From contig JBAOHD010000032.1 in NCBI GenBank assembly GCA_037046615.1, positions 163,629 to 227,628 of the forward strand: DNA of 64,000 bases, in the 5' to 3' direction. Numbering within the stretch: the stretch's first letter is position 1; each line of letters begins with the position of its first letter. Made by a program: the position numbers and the translations under genes. Positions 48,501-60,442 of the stretch are shown piece after piece. Under the pieces are notes generated by a model. It saw only the letters and a list, made by a program, of their open reading frames with translations. It ran no database searches and was not told the origin of the DNA. Source of the DNA: Phosphoribacter sp037046615. GTDB lineage: Bacteria; Actinomycetota; Actinomycetes; Actinomycetales; Dermatophilaceae.

Positions 48501-50992
48501 TGATTATTGGCGATCTGAACAGCTATGCCATGGAAACACCCATCACCACCATAAAGAACGCTGGCTATACTGATTTGGTAGATCAGTTTACGGGCGGCAC
48601 GGGGTATGGGTACCAGTTTAATGGGGAATGGGGATACTTGGACCACGCGCTGGCCTCTAGCAGTTTGACCAGCAAAGTAACCGACGTGATGGAATGGCAC
48701 ATCAACAGCGATTAGCCGGTTGTGTTGGATTACAACACGGAGTTTAAGACAGCGAATCAAGTCAACATCTTCTATGGCAATGACCAGTATCGCTCGTCTG
48801 ACCATGACCCAGTGGTAATTGGTTTGGCCTTGCCACCGCTGGTAACGCCCACACCAACTTCAACACCTACGCCAACGGCAACACCCACCAATACACCAAC
48901 AGGGACGTTGCCTGCAACCAGCACCCCAACAAACACACCAACCGCCACGCCCACCAGCACGGCAACCAATACGCCCACTCAAACCTCTACACCCGCGCCG
49001 ATTGATGTATGCGCGGTGAATCATGTGGTGATCAGCGAGTTTCGCACTCGCGCCACAAATGGCGGGAATGACGAGTTTATTGAGCTGTTCAATGCGTCAT
49101 CTGCGGCGGTGGATATTAGCGGCTGGCAGATTTGGGGATTGAATAGCACAGGCAGCTGCGGTGAGCGCCCGAATCACCATATCGACTGGGGTGACCCTGC
49201 CGCCATACGGCCATTACCTGATGACGAATAACAGCACGACCAGCGGGCCATACAGCGGCGTGGTGGCGGGCGATCAAGTCTATGGCACGGGCATAGCAGA
49301 CAACGGTGGCATGGCGCTAAAAGACGCTGGCGGAAACATCATTGATCAGGTTGGCATGGCATCAACCTCGGCTTACAAGGAAGGAGCGATTCTGACCCCG
49401 ATGAGCGCCAACGCAGATCAGAGCTATCAGCGCAAGCAGGGTGGCGCAGCCGATTCGGGCGACAACGCCGCTGACTTTGCGCTTGTGACGCCCAGCAACC
49501 CGCAGAACAGCGCCAGCGCGGTTACATCGTTGAATTGCGCCACGCCAACGCCAACTGTGACCCCCACACCAACAGAGACGCCAACCTCAACGCCGACTAA
49601 TACCGCTACGCCAACATCAACACCGACCAATACTGCTACGCCAACAGCTACGGCGACAGCTACGTCAACCAGCACGCCAACGGTTGTGGTAACCCCAGCG
49701 CCGCCAAACGTGTATATCAATGAAGTGGATGCCGACCAAACAGGGACGGACACGGCGGAATTTATTGAGCTGTTTGACGGCGGAACGGGAAATGTTTCGC
49801 TGAATGGATATGTTCTGGTTTTGTTTAACGGCTCAAACGATCAAGCGTATCGGGTTATTGATCTTACCGGAATGACGACCAATTCCAGCGGATTCTTTGT
49901 GGTGGGCAACAGCGGGGTAAAAGCGGCGCAACGCTGACATTCCCTGATGGCACTTTGCAAAATGGCGCGGACGCGGTAGCTTTGTTCAAGGGCAGCCCAA
50001 GCGCCATCGGCACAGGAACAACGGTTACAAATGCGGTTGCCGCTTTAACGCTGGTGGATGCAGTTGTGTATGACTCTGGCGAAGCAGACAACGCTGTTTT
50101 GCTGAGTCTGTTAACACCGGGGCAACCGCAGGTAAACGAAAATACTAATAGCGCGGGCGCAACCAACTCTAACCAGCGCTGCTTGGATGGAAACCCGCCC
50201 TACTTGTATACCAGCGCCTTCGTTCAAGCGCCGCCCACACCGGGGCAGGCCAACTTCTGCGCCTCGCTAACCGGTCTTGTTTGGATAGATGACGGTGATG
50301 GTATTCGAGAGACGGGCGAGGTGGGATTGCCGAATGTAATTGTGAACGCATACAGGGTGTACACGCCCGTCTTGATGTCTGTGAACAAGGTAAACGGAGC
50401 AATGGCGGCGATGGCTAGCCAGTTTGTTGTGTCTACCACCACAGACGCAAACGGCGTGTATGTCATCTCTAATTTGGTTAATGGCGATTACTATCTGGAG
50501 TTTGTATTGCCATCTGGATACTTCTTTACCCCAGAATACGCCGGAGACCCAGCTTTGGATAGCAACGCCAACACAAGCACTGGGCAGACCGCGGTGTTTG
50601 CATTGGCGCTTGGGGTAAACACAGTTAATATGGATGCTGGCGCAACAACGGCCCCAACAGCCATCCAACTTGCAGGTTTGGGCGCCAACCTCATTTCTGG
50701 CGTTAAATGCGGAAACGCAAGCGGCGCGGACTGCGTGCATGTGTGGTGGCAAACCCTCACCGAGCATGACACGGCCGGTTTTGTTGTGGTTCGGGTGGAT
50801 GAGGCCGGGGTGGTTTCACAGTCAGACTTTATCCAAAGCGGCGGGGCAGGCGAGTATGCCTGGCTGGATGTCAACACGCATCCGGGCAAAACATATTCTT
50901 ACTGGCTGCAAGAAATTGGGGCAGATGGGACGCGAGCGCAATATGGCCCAGTGGTCATTTCGGTGGATGGGTCTGTGGCTGGCTCGCCCTAG
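45544..50992 (+). CDS. Giant secreted ExeM/NucH-like nuclease with lamin-tail domains, frameshifted
   Basis: Signal peptide at ATG 45544 (LSLVSFILLSVLGGGTMI; RBS AAGGAG). Order of parts: N-terminal beta domain; TPTxTP linker; module GWVGLLWPDTNQ... ending DNTNNGKITV; linker; OB-type domain (VRGVIVGDFPYQ ... FLRGVYIQD); endonuclease/exonuclease/phosphatase domain (RIASANLLNFMNNFG, ADIVGFMEMENDG, NHLKSKGS, IIGDLNSYAME, RSSDHDPVVIG); two lamin-tail domains (HVVISEFRTRATNGGNDEFI, VYINEVDADQ); an SdrD-B-like domain (LVWIDDGDGIRETGE); and a C-terminal module shared with the next protein. Frame breaks near 46070, 49170 and 49930; an in-frame TAG at 48713-48715 replaces an expected Glu. About 1,815 residues if repaired. 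Confidence 0.75.
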
Positions 50993-51033
50993 AGCCATCC
51001 ACACCATTAGCCCGCAGGTTTTTGCAAAAGTCT

Positions 51034-51076
51034 AAACGCAGAGCCGCCAGGAAATTCTTGGCGGCTCTGCGTTTTG
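51034..51076 (+). terminator. Terminator after the nuclease gene
   Basis: AAACGCAGAGCCGCCA pairs with TGGCGGCTCTGCGTTT around GGAAATTC, followed by T residues. Confidence 0.92.
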
Positions 51077-51242
51077 CGAGATTTGGTCTTATGCCGTAGT
51101 TTTGTCCAGGCGATTTTGTCACAGGCTTTTTAGTGATTTAGCTTGAATTGACCAGTGGTAGGATTTACTCATTGTGTGCCTGGCGTAAGCCATGTGTTAT
51201 CAAGGGAGAAGGCAACCAGAAGGATCAAAGAGGCGAGTTGGC

Positions 51243-54200
51243 ATGATGACAATGAAATTACATCGCATTTTTAGGGCACTCACCGTTTTTGCAATTATTT
51301 TAAGTTCCTTGGGCGCAACGCCAGCGCGTGTTTTGGCAACAACCCGCGCCCTGGATGCACAGACGGAATCTTTGGCGTCTGTGTCGGAACAAACAAGCCA
51401 ATCTCTTGTTTGTGATACCGCATTGGCCGCAGTTGGTTGTGTGGCGCCCGATATTTCCAAAGCCGATTTTGATGGGAATGGGGTGATTGATGCCGCCGAT
51501 CTTGCCGCAATTAAAAGTAAATATGGAAAGTCCGGTATAGGAAGCGATGCGCCATTCGATGTGAACGGTGATGGGGTTATTGATATTTACGATGTGCAAT
51601 TTGTGGCCGAACGGCTTGGTTTGGCTGTGAACACGCCAACCCCGACGAATACAGCAGTTCCGCTAACATCAACGAGTACACCGACCAATACGCCGACAAA
51701 TACGGTGGTTGCAACGAACACACCAACGAATACAGCGACGGCGACAAACACGCCGGCCAACACATCAACGAATACTCCAACGGAGACGCCAACACAAACG
51801 CTAACGAATACGCCGACCGAGACACCGACAAACTCGCCGACCAATACTCCAACTGAGACTGCAACGAACACACCGACTAATACGGCAACGGAGACTCCGA
51901 CACAAACGCCAACGAATACGGCAACGCAGACTCCGACTCAAACGCCAACGGAGACACCGACCGAGACGCCGACCGAGACGCCGACACAAACGCCAACGGA
52001 CACGCCGACGCAAACGCCGACTGAGACGCCAACGCGAGACACCGACTCACACGCCGACGGAGACGCCGACCGAGATACCGACAAGACACGCCGACCAATG
52101 ACTCCGACCGAGACGCCAACGAATACGGCAACGCAGACTCCGACCGAGACGCCGACTCAATACGCCAACGGAGACACCGACCGAGACGCCAACACAAACG
52201 CCAACCGAGACGCCGACCGAGACGCCGACTCAAACGGCTACGAACACGCCGACTGAGACACCAACGAATACGCCGACTCAGACGCCAACAAACACGCCGA
52301 CTGGAGACACCGACGAACACGCCAACCGAGACACCAACGCAAACGCCGACCGAGACGCCGACAAACACGCCAACGGAGACTCCGACGAATACGCCGACTA
52401 ATACTCCGACTGAGACACCGACGAACACGCCAACCGAGACACCAACGCAAACGCCAACCGAGACGCCAACGCAGACTCCGACGAACACGCCGACCGAGAC
52501 GCCAACAAATACGCCGACCAACACGCCGACTTTGACGAATACGCCTACACCAGTTGTGATTTCGGTGGACTACTGCAATTTGCAATATCCATTTACAACC
52601 AGTGTGAGCAGCGGTGGAACAAGCGAACCCATTTTTGGGCAGATTTATGAAGCAGGGCTTACGCCTAATGCGGGAAGTGATCCCTCGGTTGTGGGTGAGT
52701 TGGGATATGGGCCAATTTCCAGCAATCCCATGACCGACCCGGGCTGGACATGGACATCAACATCGTTCAATTTGCAGATAGGGAATAACGATGAATACAT
52801 GGGCACAATGACAGCGCCAGTGGTTGGGACGACAACGCAGTATGCCTACACCTATCGTTTTACACTGGATGGCGGCGCGAGTTACACGTACTGCGACACA
52901 GATGGAAATGGAACAAATGGCGGGTTGAGCTTTGACCCGACAAAGTTGGGTGTGATGACAGTGAACCTGTTGCCAACCAGCACGCCGACGAATACTCCGA
53001 CGGAGACGCCGACACAAACTCCGACCGAGACGCCAACGAATACGCCGACTAATACTCCGACAAATACGTCGAACCAATACTCCGACCGAGACGCCAACAA
53101 ATACGCCAACGCAGACTCCGACCAATACTCCGACCGAGACGCCAACGGAGACACCAACGAACACGCCGACTAATCCACTCCGACCGAGACACCGACGTCA
53201 AACGCCAACTGAACACGCCGACGTAATACTCCGACCGAGACGCCAACGGCCACGCCGACCGAAACGCCAACCAGTCACGCCGACCGAGACGCCAACGGCA
53301 CACGCCGACCAACACGCCAACGTCCACGCCGACCGAGACGCCGACATCCACACCGACTGAGACGCCGACGTCCACGCCGACCGAGACGCCAACCGAGCCA
53401 CGCCAACCGAGACGCCAACGGCAAACTCCGACACGAGACACCAACGAATACGCCGACTGAGACACCGACGAACACGCCAACCGAGACACCAACGAACACG
53501 CCAACCGAGACGCCAACGGAGACACCGACTCAATACGCCAACACAAACGCCAACGAACAAACCGACCGAGACGCCAACGGAGACACCGACAAATACGCCG
53601 ACTTTGACGAATACGCCTACACCAGTTGTGATTTCGGTGGACTACTGCAATTTGCAATACCCATTTACAACCAGTGCGAGTAGCGGTGGAACAAGTGAAC
53701 CGATTTTTGGGCAGATTTATGAAGCGGGGCTTACGCCTAACGCGGGAAGTGATCCCTCTGTTGTGGGTGAGTTGGGGTATGGGCCAATTTCCAGCAATCC
53801 CATGACCGACCCGGGCTGGACATGGACATCAACATCGTTCAATTTGCAAATAGGGAATAACGATGAATACATGGGCACAATGACAGCGCCAGTGGTTGGG
53901 ACGACAACGCAGTATGCTTATACGTATCGTTTTACACTGGATGGTGGCGCGAGCTACACGTATTGCGACACGGATGGAAATGGAACAAATGGCGGGTTGA
54001 GCTTTGACCCGACAAAGTTGGGTGTGATGACAGTGAACCCGTTGCCAACCGAGACGCCGACGAATACTCCGACGGAGACGCCGACACAAACTCCGACCGA
54101 GACGCCAACGAATACGCCGACTGAGACACCGACAAATACGTCGACCAATACTCCGACCGAGACGCCAACAAATACGCCAACGCAGACTCCTACCAATACT

Positions 54201-56714
54201 CCGACCGAGACGCCAACGGAGACACCGACACAAACGCCAACCGAGACGCCAACGGAGACACCGACTCAAACGCCAACGGAGACACCGACGGAGACGCCGA
54301 CCAACACGCCGACGAATACTCCGACCGAGACACCGACTGAGACGCCAACACAAACGCCGACCGAGACACCGACTGAGACGCCAACGAATACGGCAACGCA
54401 GACACCAACGAATACGCCGACTGAGACACCGACGAACACGCCAACCGAGACACCGACGCAAACGCCGACCAACACGCCGACCAACACGCCGACCAACACG
54501 CCGACCAACACGCCGACCGAGACGCCAACGGAGACTCCGACCGAGACGCCTACGAATACTCCGACGGCGACCGATACACCCACAAATACACCGACCTACA
54601 CCCCAACGAATAGTCCGACGGCGACTAATACGCCGACTATCACCTCTACTTCCACACAAACGCCAACATCAACACCAACAGTTTGCGTTGCTCCTTCAAC
54701 CACACTTGCTGGGTGGATATTTGATTCCACAACGAGTGACTCAAACGTAGGAACTGGAACAACTTCTCCATCATCGGGAAGTGGAACTGCATCACTCGTA
54801 GGTGGGACAACGGCAACTTTTGCTACAGGTAATGGAGGGGGCACCGACAATTCTGGTTGGAATACGGCAACATATGCGGCATCGGGCACTGGTAACAAAT
54901 CTCGAGGAGTTCAATTTGTTATTAGCACTGTTGGCTATCAAAATATAGTATTTGTTTATGATCAACTTAATTCAAATACTTCAGCGAATACTAGTGTTGT
55001 TCAATATTCCACAGATGGAGTTAGTTTTACAGATGTATCTACATTTGTTGTTTCAAGTGGGGGTACCTGGAATACACGCTCTATAGATTTAAGCGCCATA
55101 ACCGCTGCTAACAACGCATCAAGTTTGACTTTGCGTGTTGTGGCGGCATTTGATGCTAGCACGGGAAACTATAAGGCATCAAATAGTGGCTCAACATATG
55201 GCACTACTGGAACGATTCGTTTTGACAATATTGGTGTGAAGGGAAACGTTATCGGTTGTGTAACACCTACTTCTACTCCAATCAATACGTCAACTCCAAC
55301 GCTGACCTCAACTGAAACACCCACTCCAACTGCAACAAGCACACAAACGGCGACAAATACATCTACGCCTACACAAACGCCAACTAACACGCCTACTAGC
55401 ACCTTAACGCCAACTAACACACCTACACAAACACCTACTAGCACTTCAACACCAACACAAACAAATACACCAACTGTTACCCCAACTCCCGTAACGATTG
55501 GCTGGGTTGGCAATGAAACTCTCGGCAACACCATAAATGCTGGCGGGTCGTTTGATATTTATGTGGAAGTTTGGTCATCTGGCGTTACAGACAGCGCTGG
55601 ACAGGGTGCTGGGATTTACTGCGAAATTTACTGGAGCCCGGTAGACGGAGGTGGTAATTGGGCAAACATCCAAAGCACGCCAATGTTGTACGTAGGAGAT
55701 TCTGGAAATAACGACACCTATAAAGGCACCTTAACAAATCTTGCGGCAGGCACCTATCGCTACAATTCGCGTTGCGCCCCAACCGGAATAACAAATTGGT
55801 GGTGGGCCGTTACTGGTGATCAAACAATAATAGTTAATCCGGTTTTGCTGGCCGCAGATTACATTCCCGCCGCCGACCTCAACACCCCAATAGAATACGG
55901 CTCGCCAAAAGAACTCTACCGTCCGCAATCTGTCATCACGCCAACCATCTTCACTGTCCAACCGCCAACCCAAACCTGGCAAGTGGGTGATGCGTTCACC
56001 GTTACGGTAAGTTTGTCGGATGTGGTCAACCTTGGCGCGTTCGACTTCTACCTGAGTTACAACGGAGCGGTGGTCACGCCCACATCCATCATCCTGCTCA
56101 GCCCCATCAGCAGTACGGGCAGAACGCCCATTATTGTGGCGAACGAGATCAGTGGCACAGGCCAATACGTGCATCTGGCGGTAGCCACGCAGGGACTTAC
56201 CACCACACAGGGCGTAAGCGGAAACGTGCCTGTGGCGCAAATTGTGTTTTTGGGGCTTGCGCCCGGCACAAGCGCCTTCACCTTTGGGCCAACCGCGCCG
56301 CAAGCGGTGGCGGTGGGGCCATGCCCAGAGATGGTTGCCACACAAAGTGGCGATGCCCTCATATTGCCCAAAAACTCCACCGCGATTGACCTAGCGGGCT
56401 TTATGGCCACGCCCATGTCTGCGGTGAAATGCGGAAACTTGAACGGCGCAGACTGCGTGAATGTGTGGTGGCAAACCCTCACCGAGCATGACACGGCCGG
56501 TTTTGTTGTGGTTCGGGTGGATGATGCCGGGGCGGTTGCACAGTCAGACTTTATCCAAAGCGGCGGGGCAGGGGAGTATGCCTGGCTGGATGTCAACACC
56601 CATCCGGGCAAAACATATTCCTACTGGCTGCAAGAAATTGGGGTAGATGGAACGCGCGCTCAGTATGGGCCGCTCGTTGTCTTGGTAGATGGCACTGTGA
56701 TCGGCTCACCCTGA
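51243..56714 (+). CDS. Giant secreted protein with N-terminal dockerin, Thr-Pro linkers and C-terminal cohesin-like domain
   Basis: Signal peptide (FRALTVFAIILSSLGATPARVLA), then a type-I-like dockerin: two EF-hand loops DFDGNGVIDAADLAAIKSKY and DVNGDGVIDIYDVQFVAERL. Long (E/N/Q)TPT linkers alternate with modules: two near-identical copies of a ~140-residue domain (52560-52975, 53632-54047; CNLQYPFTTS ... LGVMTVN), a jelly-roll-like domain (54690-55260), a GWVGNETLGNT module (55495-55840), and a cohesin-like domain (QVGDAFTVTVSLSDVVNLGA, FDFYLSYNGAVVTP, GVSGNVPVAQIVFLG). The last ~105 residues match the end of the preceding protein. No membrane anchor or LPXTG. Frame shifts in 52020-52530 and 53170-53600 lie in the repeats. 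Confidence 0.75.
51640..54680 (+). repeat. Thr-Pro-rich coding repeats and a 1,072-bp segmental duplication
   Basis: Units of ACGCCGACNGAGACNCCAAC type (12 bp, coding TPTE/TPTN/TPTQ) run over 51640-52550, 52980-53600 and 54040-54680. The module 52532-53000 recurs almost identically at 53604-54072. Collapsed or expanded repeats are likely in the assembly. Confidence 0.9.
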
Positions 56715-56743
56715 TAGCGGAGCAAATTGCTCTGATTTAAGAA

Positions 56744-56785
56744 AATAACAAGTCGGACTTCTTGCAAAAGTCCGACTTGTTATTT
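56744..56785. terminator. Bidirectional terminator between convergent genes
   Basis: AATAACAAGTCGGACTT pairs perfectly with AAGTCCGACTTGTTATT, with T- and A-rich flanks, between the dockerin gene and the MFS gene. Confidence 0.93.
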
Positions 56786-56796
56786 TTGTGCAAGGT

Positions 56797-58085
56797 CTAA
56801 ATTCGCACGTTGCGGATGCGGTTTGTGAACAGGTTGATGAGAACGACCATCGCCAAGGCCGCGCCGCCGCCAATAAGCGCGGCAGATGAGGCTTCCCATC
56901 CCCTGCGCCAGCCCGCCAATGAGCAAACTGCCAAATGGCGCGGTGCCCTGGGTAGCCCACAAATACGTGCTAATCACCCGCCCGCGCAGCTCGTTGGGCA
57001 CAAGCAGTTGGATGATGGTGTTTGTGTTGGCATACAGCGTCACACCGGCCCAGCCGGCCAGCGCCATGCACGCCATGCTCAGCGGCACGATGTGCGAAAG
57101 ACCCATGCCAACATACGCCAACGCCAGCCCAAAATGCCCCGCCGTTGCCAGCCACCCTTTGAACTTGATCTGGCTAAACCCGGCCATAAACGCCGCGGCG
57201 ATGAGCGCCCCAATGCCCTGCGCGGTTGCCAGACCCGCGTTCAGGCTGGCGACCGCCTTTTCGCCATCCCCAGATTGGGCCAAAACATCGCGGGCAAAAA
57301 GCGGGCAGCAACTGCGAGATGGGGAAGGCCAGCGTGCTCTGCACCGCCACCGCCGCGATCAGCAAAATAATGATGGAGTTTGCGCGGATATAAGCCTGCC
57401 CTTCCCGGAACTCGGCCAGGGCGCTGCGGCGCGGCGCTTTCTCCACCGGGTCGCTGGGCGGTTTGCCCCGCCCAATCGCCATCAGCCCGCCAATGACAAA
57501 CAAATAGCTGATGGCATTGATGATAAACGCCCAGCCCTCGCCGCTGGTGGAGAACAACACCAAAATGGGCGCGGCCAGCGATGGCCCAACCACCCGCGCC
57601 ACGTTAAACGCGGTAGATTGCAGGGCGATGGCGTTGGGGAGCGCCTTGCGCCCCGCCAGGTGGATCAGCATAGATTGCCGCGCCGGAATCTCGATGGCCT
57701 GGGCAACGCCGTTCACCATCGCCAGGACGATGATGTGCCAGATGGTGATGACACCCGTGAGCGCGAGGATGCCCATCACCAAGGCCTGAATGGTGAACAC
57801 CGCTTGCAAAAAGATGACCAGTTTGCGTTTGTCCAAACGCTCTACCAAAACGCCGCCGGGTAGGGTGAACAACGCGGCGGGCAAGGCGGCCGCAAAGCCC
57901 ACCAACCCCAAATAAAATGGCTGCCCGGTGATGCGATACGCCAGATACGGTTGCACCGTGTTTTGCATCATGGTGCCAATGACCGAGATGGCCTGCCCGG
58001 AGAGGAACAGCCTGAAATCGCGCGAGGCCAGCGCGGGGAATCGTTCGGTGAATTTTTGATTGATGAAGATGGGTTCAGTGGACAA
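56797..58085 (-). CDS. Major facilitator superfamily transporter (enterobactin-exporter-like), frameshifted
   Basis: About 420 residues and 12 helices: FPALASRDFRLFLSGQAISV, GGVLVERLDKRKLVIFLQA (the loop 2-3 motif), NGVAQAIEIPARQSMLIHLA and LVPNELRGRVISTYLWAT. This is the MFS_3 / TetA-like group of drug or siderophore exporters. Frames break near 57290 and 56880; the C-terminus SAALIGGGAALAMVVLINLF ends at TAG 56797. The TTG at 58085 is an approximate start. Confidence 0.8.
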
Positions 58086-58146
58086 GATTTTTTTTGTTGA
58101 CAAGAAGTGAGAAGTGAGAAACGATTGCGCCGCCCAATTTCTTATT

Positions 58147-58506
58147 TTAGGACTTACGCGATAGAAGCCCCAAAGGGGCATCTCATATCAGGCGGGAGCG
58201 AAGCTCCCCGCTACAATGCTCGGAGCAACGCTCCGAGCTGGGATGGGATCGCGCCTTTGGCGCTAAGAAAATTTCTCTCCTTCTCTTGTAAAAAGTGTGT
58301 TACTTCGCGCCGCCCAATTTCTTATTTTAGGACTTACGCGATAGAAGCCCCAAAGGGGCATCTCAATATCAGGCGGGAGCGAAGCTCCCCGCTACAATGC
58401 TCGGAGCAGCGCTCCGAGCTGGGATGGGATCGCGCCTTTGGCGCTTAAAAAATTTCTCTCCTTCTCACATAAAAAGTGCGTTACTTCGCGCCGCCCAATT
58501 TCTTAT
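58147..58506. repeat. Two tandem copies of the ~180-bp palindromic repeat
   Basis: Copies begin TTAGGACTTACGCGATAGAA at 58147 and 58327. Each has the four internal palindromes and ends GCGCCGCCCAATTTCTTATT instead of the inverted TAAGTCCTAA end, so the second terminus is lost. They fill the 417-base gap between the MFS gene and recO, together with AGAAGTGAGAAGTGAGAAAC (58103) and TTTCTTATTTCTTATCTCTT (58500) words. Confidence 0.88.
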
Positions 58507-59308
58507 TTCTTATCTCTTATTTCTTTCTCCTGTGCAATTTGCTTTACCAGCGGCGCAGAACGCAACCCGCGCTCCATTACAAATGCAAGCTGGCGTTGCA
58601 AGGCGCGTTCTACTTGTGCCTGTGTGGATTCTGGCACATCCAGCAAGTCTATTTGCTCAAATTTTTGCAGTTGAAGGATGCGCAGCAGGGTGAGGCGCGT
58701 CGCGCGTGAGCAACATGCCCTCGCGGGCGCGGCCGGCCGCCTCTGCGCACACGGCCCCGCGATGCGCAGGCGAGAACAGCGTAGTGATTTTTGCGTCATC
58801 CGGTTTTGTGTCGGCCTCCAACTTGGCTCCGGTGACCGCGCACTTGAACACCGGCGGGCTGATACCCGGCCAGGGTGAGCAGGCGCATCTCAAACGCGCG
58901 GGCGGCCAGCGGCAGATGGGCGCACACGCTCAGCCACATCAACCCTTGGGCCAGGGTTTCGTAGAGCGGCGCGTCCTCGTTGTCCTCTTGGGCAAATTGT
59001 TCGGTCAGCTCGGCAAAATAATGCGCCATCATCCCGCGCTGCAAATCCTCACGCAAGGGGCGATGCGGCTCAACCGTCTCGGCCTGGCTCACAATATCAA
59101 ACGTGCGGCCTTGCGCCAAAAGCAGTTTTACCCGCGTAAACAATTCCACGTGCCCGGCCTTGCGGCTGGTGATCTTCCTCGCGCCTTTTGCAATCACGCG
59201 CAGCTTGCCCATGCCGGGCGTGAGGATGGTGAGCAGGCGATCGGCCTCGCCCATGCCTGCGCGGCGCAGCACAATGGCCTCGGTAGAGTAAACGCGAGAG
59301 CGAGACAT
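58503..59308 (-). CDS. recO: DNA repair protein RecO, frameshifted
   Basis: N-terminal OB domain MSRSRVYSTEAIVLRRAGMG, EADRLLTILTPGMGKLRVIA and ARKITSRKAGHVELF is clear; the helical C-terminal part follows in two other frames (FEMRLLTLAGYQPA, then ILQLQKFEQIDLLDVPEST). RecO loads RecA with RecR in gap repair. The breaks are near 58860 and 58690. The C-terminal end overlaps the repeat block. Confidence 0.82.
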
Positions 59309-59337
59309 GATGGATTAAGTGAAAAGTGGAAAGTTCA

Positions 59338-59499
59338 AAGTGCGCACTCTTTACGAGAGAAGGAGAGAAATTTTTTAAGCGCCAAAGGCGCGATCCCATC
59401 CCAGCACGGAGCAACGCTCCGAGCATTGTAGGCGGAGAGCTTCGCTCCCGCCTGATATTGAGATGCCCCTTTCGGGCTTGTAACGCGTAAAAGTCCTAA
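59338..59499 (-). repeat. ~180-bp palindromic repeat, inverted copy
   Basis: Reads the family in reverse: AAGCGCCAAAGGCGCGATCC, GCACGGAGCAACGCTCCGAG, GGAGAGCTTCGCTCCCGCC and ending GCGTAAAAGTCCTAA at 59499. It begins beside AGTGAAAAGTGGAAAGTTCA, a word repeat after the recO start. Confidence 0.85.
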
Positions 59500-59516
59500 C
59501 ATTACACCTTGCAGTT

Positions 59517-60259
59517 TTACTTCTCCAAAGATTTTAACAACTCAACGGTTGCCTTTACCGTTTGCGCTTGCTGGTCTGCCCGCGAAATCTGGGCGGGGTT
59601 ATCACCGGCCTGGTCGCCATACCAGCCAAACTGAGCATGGTTGCCGCCTTCGATCACGGTCCAGGTTGTGCTGGCGGGCAGGTTAGCCCGCGAGGCTTGA
59701 ATTTTATCTGGCGTGGCGAGGCCATCGCGCGTGGCCGAGATGGACACGCGACCTTGACCGCGCTGCCCGCAACGCCATCTGCCGGGTAGCTGGCCCAAAA
59801 CACCAACCCTTGCACCTGCGCCGGGTGTTGCGCCGCAAACGTGGCCGCCATGGAGCCGCCCAGCGAATGCCCGCCGATGGCCCATCGTTTTATTTCTGGG
59901 AAGGCGGCCTGAACCTGCGCGGCTTTATCAACGCCAAAAATGGCGAGGTTGAGCGGCATGGGCGCGATGACCACCAAATAGCCTTGCGCGGAGATGGCCT
60001 GCGCGTAAGGCGCGTAGGCTCGCGCATCTACCCGCCCGCCCGGATAAAAAATAAAACCGGTGGATGGCGCTTGCGCCGGGCGAAAAACCAGCCAATTCTG
60101 CGTTTCGACATTTACTTGCGTGTTGGAACTTAGCGCCTGCGTTGCCTCGGGCATGGGCGCGGGGATGAGGCTGGCCCACGCCACAAAGCCCAACGCGGCC
60201 AGCACAAGAAGCGCCAGCGGCGCAAGCAGAAGAATACGTTTGCGGTTTTTGTTTTTCAT
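59517..60259 (-). CDS. Membrane-anchored alpha/beta hydrolase, frameshifted
   Basis: About 247 residues. N-terminal anchor ILLLAPLALLVLAALGFVAW; hydrolase core with GFIFYPGGRVDARAYAPYA, the nucleophile GGHSLGGSMAATFA, Asp in SATRDGLATP and His in EGGNHAQFGWYG. It is of the dienelactone-hydrolase/Abhydrolase_5 type, substrate unknown. One frame break near 59760. Start ATG 60259. Confidence 0.8.
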
Positions 60260-60260
60260 G

Positions 60261-60439
60261 TTAGGACTTACACGGTGCAAACCCCAAAGGGGCGTTTTAT
60301 ATCAGGCGGGAGCGAAGCTCTCCGCCAACAACACACGGAGCAACGCTCCGTGCTGGTATGAAATCGCGCCTTTGGCGCTTAAAACTGTGCTCTATCTCTC
60401 TCATAAAGAGAGCCTCGCTTTGCATCGCGTAAGCGCTAA
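60261..60439. repeat. ~180-bp palindromic repeat, copy with both ends
   Basis: Begins TTAGGACTTACACGGTGCAA right after the hydrolase start and ends GCATCGCGTAAGCGCTAA at 60439, an imperfect inverted end. Internal palindromes as in the copy at 43611, with CGGAGCAACGCTCCG in the centre. Confidence 0.85.
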
Positions 60440-60442
60440 ATT

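Noticed and set aside
48713..48715. Stop-codon readthrough or recoding at TAG
   Set aside because: No recoding signal is visible and neighbouring genes have many single-base errors; a G-to-T error is simpler.
51640..54680. Regular 12-bp repeats as non-coding satellite or CRISPR
   Set aside because: They keep a Thr-Pro reading frame over long stretches, follow a signal peptide and alternate with real domains.
58107..58450. ORFs over the ~180-bp repeats (ISYFRTYAIEAPKGHL...)
   Set aside because: The translation repeats exactly with the DNA repeat, has no start context and includes palindromic DNA; these are repeats, not genes.
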